The notes below the pieces were generated by a model. That model worked only from the letters and a program-made list of their open reading frames with translations, had not been told where the DNA came from and did not search any database. Below are positions 60,108 to 64,000 of a stretch of DNA of 64,000 nt, one piece after another (the first letter of the stretch is position 1; each line of letters begins with the position of its first letter). The DNA comes from Candidatus Rokuibacteriota bacterium (GTDB taxonomy: Bacteria > Methylomirabilota > Methylomirabilia > Rokubacteriales > CSP1-6), in contig QHTB01000161.1 in NCBI GenBank assembly GCA_003220615.1, positions 1 to 64,000 of the forward strand. The letters are read 5' to 3'. A program made the translations under genes and the position numbers.

Positions 60108-61277
60108 GTGCCGAACGCCTTGATCATTCTCGTGCTCGCGGCCGTGCTCTCCGCGACTCCCGCGGCGGCCGCCGACCGCGTGAAAATCGGGTTCATCGCG
60201 ACGTTCTCGGGGCCGATCGGCGTGATCGGTCAGCACGGCCTCGACGGCTTTCTGCTCGGCGTCGAGCACGCCGGCGGCAAGCTCGGCGGCCTGACGACCG
60301 AGGTGATCAAGGAGGACGACCAGCTCAAGCCCGACGTCGGACTGCAAGTCGCCAAGAAACTCCTCGAGCGCGATCGCGTGGACTTCGTCGTCGGCACGAT
60401 CTTCTCGAACGTCATGATGGCGATCTACAAGCCCGTCGTGGACTCGAAGACCTTCCTCATCAGCCACAACGCGGGGCCCTCACCCATCGCCGGCAAGCAG
60501 TGCTCGCCGTTCTTCTTCTCCGCGTCGTGGCAGAACGACGGGCCGCACGAGGCGATGGGCAAGCACGTCAACGACAAGGGTCTGAAACGCGTGTACATCA
60601 TGGCGCCCAACTATCAGGCCGGCAAGGACGCCCTCGCCGGCTTCAAGCGCTATTACAAATCCGGCGAAGTCGTCGGCGAAGTCTACACGACCATCAACCA
60701 GCCCGATTATTCGGCGGAGCTCGCTCAGCTGCGCGCGGCCAAGCCGGACGCTGCCTACGTCTTCTATCCGGGCGGCATGGGCGTTCAGTTCGTGAAGCAG
60801 TACGTTCAGGCCGGGCTGCTCAAGGACGTGCCGCTCTTCTCGGCGTTCACGATCGACGAGACCAACCTGGCCGCGATCGGCGATGCGGCCGTCGGGACCT
60901 TCGGGACCGCGTTCTGGAACCCGGACCTCAAGAACCCGGCGAGCGAGCGCTTCGTCGCCGACTTCCAGAAGAAGTACGGCTACACGCCGTCGACGTATTC
61001 GGCCCAGGCCTACGACGCCGCGCTGCTCATCGACAGCGCGATCCGGGGCGTGCAGGGCCGCCTCGAGGACAAGGACGGCTTGCGAGCCGCGTTCCGTCGT
61101 GCCGACTTCAAGTCGGTGCGCGGCGCCTTCCGGTACAACACCAATGGTTTCCCGATCCAGAACTTCTACCTGCACGAGGTCGTCAAGGACGGGGCGGGCA
61201 AGCTCAAGTGGGCCAACCGCGGCGTCGTCTTCACCGACCACGGCGACCCCTACGCCAGCGAGTGCCCGATGAAGTAG
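60108..61277 (+). CDS. Liv-type ABC transporter substrate-binding protein
   Basis: A 389-residue periplasmic binding protein of the branched-chain amino-acid/aromatic-acid class (type I fold). The Sec leader ends AAAADR near residue 23. The mature part starts VKIGFIATFSGPIGVIGQHG, with later ISHNAGPSP, YIMAPNYQAG and TYSAQAYDAALLID segments typical of the family. It starts with GTG, with GGGAGGAA upstream, and TATAAT at 60066-60071 is a probable -10 box. Neighbouring aromatic-acid genes suggest an aromatic or amide ligand rather than leucine. This is inferred only from context. Confidence 0.87.
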   Translation: MPNALIILVLAAVLSATPAAAADRVKIGFIATFSGPIGVIGQHGLDGFLLGVEHAGGKLGGLTTEVIKEDDQLKPDVGLQVAKKLLERDRVDFVVGTIFSNVMMAIYKPVVDSKTFLISHNAGPSPIAGKQCSPFFFSASWQNDGPHEAMGKHVNDKGLKRVYIMAPNYQAGKDALAGFKRYYKSGEVVGEVYTTINQPDYSAELAQLRAAKPDAAYVFYPGGMGVQFVKQYVQAGLLKDVPLFSAFTIDETNLAAIGDAAVGTFGTAFWNPDLKNPASERFVADFQKKYGYTPSTYSAQAYDAALLIDSAIRGVQGRLEDKDGLRAAFRRADFKSVRGAFRYNTNGFPIQNFYLHEVVKDGAGKLKWANRGVVFTDHGDPYASECPMK

Positions 61278-61299
61278 CCACCCTCGGGGGAGATTCACG

Positions 61300-62451
61300 A
61301 TGAAGCGGAGCACCGATCGCATCCTGACCACGCACTGCGGGAGCCTGCCTCGACCGAAAGATTTGCTCGACCTGATGAAGGCGAAATGCAGCGGCGAGCC
61401 GTGCGACCAGGAGGTGTACGCCGGGCGGGTCCGGAGCGCCGTGGCCGAGATCGTCCAGAAGCAGATCGAGGCCGGCATCGACGTCCCCACCGACGGCGAG
61501 CAGGGCAAGCCGGGATTCTTCACCTACGTCTGCGAGCGGCTCAACGGCTTCGAGCCGAAGCCGGGCGCGACGTTCTCGCTGTTCGCGGCCGAGGTGGCGG
61601 CCTTCCCCGAGTACTACAAGCAGTACTTCAGCCAGGCCATGCTCGGCGGCGCGGCCGCCCCGATGGCGCCGGTGGTCTGCACCGGGCCCGTGAGCTATCG
61701 CGGCCAGGACGGCGTGCGCCGGGACATCGACAACCTCAAGGCGGCGCTCCAGGGCGTGCGCACGCAGGACGCGTTCATGCCGGCGGTGGCGCCGAGCGGT
61801 GTGGGCACGAACGCGTACTACCGGACGGAGGAGGAGTACTTCCACGCCGTCGCCGACGCGCTCCACGCCGAGTACCAGGCCATCGTCGAGGCCGGCTTCA
61901 CCCTCCAGATCGACGATCCGTTCCTGACCGACGTCTTCAGCTACTCGTTGCTCAGCCCGGCCGACCGGCGGAAGACCGCGGAGATGTACGTGGAAGCCGT
62001 CAACCACGCGCTGCGCGGGATCCCGTCGGAGAAGGTGCGCTGGCACACCTGCTACGGCATCAACGAAGGCCCGCGGGTCCACGACGCGCCGATCCGCGAC
62101 ATCCTCGACGTCATGTTCAAGGTCAACGCCGACGCCTATTCGTTCGAGGCCGCCAACCCGCGTCACGAGCACGAGTACCACGTCTTCGAGCACGTGAAGC
62201 TTCCGGCCGGGAAGCTCATCATCCCCGGCGTGATCACGCACGCCAGCAACATCGTCGAGCACCCCGAGCTGATCGCCGAGCGCATCGTCCGCTACGCGAA
62301 GCTGGTGGGGCGGGAGAACGTCATAGCCGGGGCCGACTGTGGATTTTCCTCCCAGGCGACCTACAACCCGGAGGTGCACCCGACCGTCGTGTGGGCGAAA
62401 TTCAAGGCGATGGCCGAGGGCGCGCGCCTGGCGACGAAGCAGCTCTGGTAG
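61300..62451 (+). CDS. MetE-like (cobalamin-independent) methyltransferase-fold protein
   Basis: A 383-residue protein resembling the C-terminal half of MetE. It starts RILTTHCGSLPRPKDLLDLM. Zinc-type ligands are visible as His-x-Cys in VRWHTCYG near residue 249 and Cys in GADCGF near 348, and DDPFLTDV near 207 is the conserved acidic strand. Such short MetE-like proteins are found outside methionine synthesis, and their methyl or thiol substrates are mostly unknown. It is placed between the binding protein and permease genes of a Liv transporter, so the imported compound is a likely substrate. Its end overlaps the livH frame. Confidence 0.8.
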   Translation: MKRSTDRILTTHCGSLPRPKDLLDLMKAKCSGEPCDQEVYAGRVRSAVAEIVQKQIEAGIDVPTDGEQGKPGFFTYVCERLNGFEPKPGATFSLFAAEVAAFPEYYKQYFSQAMLGGAAAPMAPVVCTGPVSYRGQDGVRRDIDNLKAALQGVRTQDAFMPAVAPSGVGTNAYYRTEEEYFHAVADALHAEYQAIVEAGFTLQIDDPFLTDVFSYSLLSPADRRKTAEMYVEAVNHALRGIPSEKVRWHTCYGINEGPRVHDAPIRDILDVMFKVNADAYSFEAANPRHEHEYHVFEHVKLPAGKLIIPGVITHASNIVEHPELIAERIVRYAKLVGRENVIAGADCGFSSQATYNPEVHPTVVWAKFKAMAEGARLATKQLW

Positions 62452-63371
62452 ATCCCGGCCTCCTCGTCGTCCAGGGCCTCAACGGCCTGCAGCTCGGCGT
62501 CATGCTCTTCCTCATGGCGGCCGGCCTGACCCTCGTGTTCGGGATCATGAACCTGGTCAACCTCGCCCATGGATCGCTCTACATGGTCGGCGCCTACTTC
62601 GCCGCGATCTTCGCGGCCCGGACCGGGTCGTTCGTGCTCGCGCTGCTTCTCGCCTTGCCGGCCACGGCGCTGGTCGGCATCGCCGTCGAGGTCGTCGTGC
62701 TGCGCACGCTCTATCGGCGCGACCATCTCGATCAGGTGCTGGCCACGTTCGGCCTCATCCTGTTCTTCAACGAGGGCGTCCGCCTCATCGGCGGCAAGGC
62801 CGCCCGGTACATGGCGCTGCCGCACGGCCTCGAGGGGAACGTGGCGCTGCTGCCGGGCCTTCGCTATCCCGCCTATCGCCTCGTCGTCATGGCCGTCGGA
62901 CTCGCCGTCGCCGTGTTCCTCTACCTCCTCGTCACGCGAACCCGGATGGGCATGCTGATCCGGGCCGGCGCCAGCAACCGCACGATGGTCGGCGCGCTCG
63001 GCATCAACATCACGCGGCTCTACACGCTCGTGTTCGGCCTCGGCGCCGCACTGGCCGGCGTGGCCGGCGTCATGGCCGGCCCCATCGTGGCCATCGAGTC
63101 GGGCATGGGCGAGCCGATCCTGATCCTCACCTTCGTCGTCATCGTCATCGGCGGCATCGGCTCGATCCGCGGTGCCTTCGCAGCCGCGCTGCTCGTCGGC
63201 CTCGTCGACACGATGGGCCGCGCCTTCCTTCCGCCGTTGCTGGTGAGCGTGCTGGGACCCCAGGCTGCGAACCAGGCCGGGCCGGCGCTCGCCTCGATGC
63301 TGATCTACGTCCTCATGGCCGGCGTGCTGGCGGTCCGGCCCGAGGGCCTCTTCCCCGCCCGGACCGGCTGA
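62391..63371 (+). CDS. livH: Liv-type ABC transporter permease (LivH-like)
   Basis: A membrane permease with about eight hydrophobic helices. The conserved core starts GLLVVQGLNGLQLGVMLFLMAAGLTLVFGIMNL, then NLAHGSLYM, TRTRMGMLIRA and VIVIGGIGSIRGAF. The start is uncertain. The family start would fall at about 62448, where the codon is GTA overlapping the MetE-like TAG, with CTG just before. The nearest ordinary start upstream is GTG 62391, which overlaps the previous gene by 61 bases. ATG 62502 would cut the first helix. The stop is followed by livM after one base. Confidence 0.85.
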   Translation: MGEIQGDGRGRAPGDEAALVDPGLLVVQGLNGLQLGVMLFLMAAGLTLVFGIMNLVNLAHGSLYMVGAYFAAIFAARTGSFVLALLLALPATALVGIAVEVVVLRTLYRRDHLDQVLATFGLILFFNEGVRLIGGKAARYMALPHGLEGNVALLPGLRYPAYRLVVMAVGLAVAVFLYLLVTRTRMGMLIRAGASNRTMVGALGINITRLYTLVFGLGAALAGVAGVMAGPIVAIESGMGEPILILTFVVIVIGGIGSIRGAFAAALLVGLVDTMGRAFLPPLLVSVLGPQAANQAGPALASMLIYVLMAGVLAVRPEGLFPARTG

Positions 63372-63372
63372 C

Positions 63373-64000
63373 GTGCGGCGATCCGTCGCGGCCGTCGTCC
63401 TCGCCCTCGGCGTCGCACTGCTCGTGGCGGTGCCGCTGCTCGCCCGCGCGCTCGACCAGCCGTTCTACGTGACGCTCTTCGGGCGGATCATGATCTGGGC
63501 CATCGCCGCGCTCAGCCTGAACCTGATCCTCGGCTACGGAGGGATGGTCTCCTTCGGCCACGCCGCCTACCTCGGCGTCGGCGTCTACACGGTCGGCATC
63601 CTGTCAGCGCACGGGATCGAGAACGGCTATGTGCAGTGGCCGCTGGCCATCGCGGCCAGCGCGCTCGTCGCGCTGGGCGTCGGCGCGGTGTCGCTCCGCA
63701 CCAGCGGCGTGTACTTCATCATGATCACGCTCGCCTTCGCGCAGATGCTCTACTTCCTGGGCGTGAGCCTGAAGGCGTACGGCGGCGACGACGGGATGAC
63801 GCTGGCGGCGCGCAGCCAGTTCGGTCACTGGCTCGACCTCGAGAACAGCGTCGTCTTCTACTACCTGGTGCTCGCCGTCCTGCTCGCGTTCCACGCGCTG
63901 GCCGCCCGGGTCGTCAACGCGCGCTTCGGCCTGGTCGTGCAGGGCGTGCGGGTCAACGAGCGGCGCATGCGGGCCATCGGCTTTCCCACCTTCCGCTACA
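63373..64000 (+). CDS. livM: Liv-type ABC transporter permease (LivM-like), truncated by window end
   Basis: The first 209 codons of the second permease, starting GTG at 63373. The N-terminus is hydrophobic. SLNLILGYGGMVSFGHAAYLGVG is the LivM signature near residue 47, followed by LRTSGVYFIMITLAFAQMLYF and the ARFGLVVQGVRVNERRMRAIGF coupling region. The frame is still open at the right edge. ATPase subunits LivG/LivF would be expected just beyond. Confidence 0.9.
   Translation, partial: MRRSVAAVVLALGVALLVAVPLLARALDQPFYVTLFGRIMIWAIAALSLNLILGYGGMVSFGHAAYLGVGVYTVGILSAHGIENGYVQWPLAIAASALVALGVGAVSLRTSGVYFIMITLAFAQMLYFLGVSLKAYGGDDGMTLAARSQFGHWLDLENSVVFYYLVLAVLLAFHALAARVVNARFGLVVQGVRVNERRMRAIGFPTFRY

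Overview
The window is a high-GC, densely packed bacterial chromosome segment. Many genes overlap by 1-4 bases (ATGA, GTGA or TGATG junctions) and GTG starts are common. The mix of a complete type II secretion operon, several acyl-CoA carboxylases and CoA ligases, Liv-type ABC transporters, cobalamin genes and a compact NRPS cluster resembles soil or groundwater lineages of the Rokubacteria/Methylomirabilota kind. That placement is inference from gene content, because no rRNA or marker gene is present.

Layout. 1-6022: a minus-strand cobalamin block, cobU-cobT-cobB-btuF-btuC-btuD, led by a cobalamin riboswitch at about 5868-6022. A second cobalamin riboswitch, cut by the window edge at 1-125, follows btuD and must serve the next gene outside. 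6115-13770: a Tat-type metallo-hydrolase, an S4 RNA-binding protein, an acyl-CoA carboxylase, a DUF3047-like protein, a hypothetical gene, cobC-cobS, and GTP-type PEP carboxykinase. 13780-14834: an intact IS481-family element with a perfect 6-bp target duplication. 14830-18990 (minus): a receiver protein, a degenerate receiver paralogue, a second carboxylase, an ECF sigma factor continuous with a signal-peptide-like segment and an extra domain, and aroQ. 19006-19746: a ZIP-family transporter. 19765-30916: type II secretion genes in the order E-F-G-H-I-J-K-L-M-C-D. 30913-39816: mixed metabolism, including an enoyl-CoA hydratase, BtpA-like protein, NagZ, EamA exporter, SDR, polysaccharide deacetylase, ribokinase and nucleoside hydrolase. 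This stretch also holds a SelW-like selenoprotein gene read through an in-frame TGA (38334-38561) and a CoA hydrolase/transferase.

39857-44328 is an overlapping operon: a tiny lipoprotein, SDR, RidA, a benzoate/2-aminobenzoate-type CoA ligase and an old-yellow-enzyme-like protein. With the fused FAD monooxygenase/OYE protein at 53140-55395 it recalls aerobic CoA-dependent 2-aminobenzoate breakdown. Between these two loci sits a small NRPS cluster (44499-53072): A-PCP, P450, C-A-PCP-TE, Sfp-type phosphopantetheinyl transferase and an FkbM-type methyltransferase. 55537-64000 holds an alcohol dehydrogenase, a CoA ligase, two tandem QueG-like Fe-S proteins, and a Liv ABC transporter operon interrupted by a MetE-like protein. 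The last gene runs off the right edge.

The observations most worth following are the UGA-containing SelW-like gene with a SECIS-like hairpin, the sigma-factor/secreted-domain fusion, the NRPS cluster with its Cys-type thioesterase and shortened condensation domain, the IS481 insertion whose target duplication supplies stop codons on both sides, and a 37-bp repeat shared by the 3' ends of two convergent genes.
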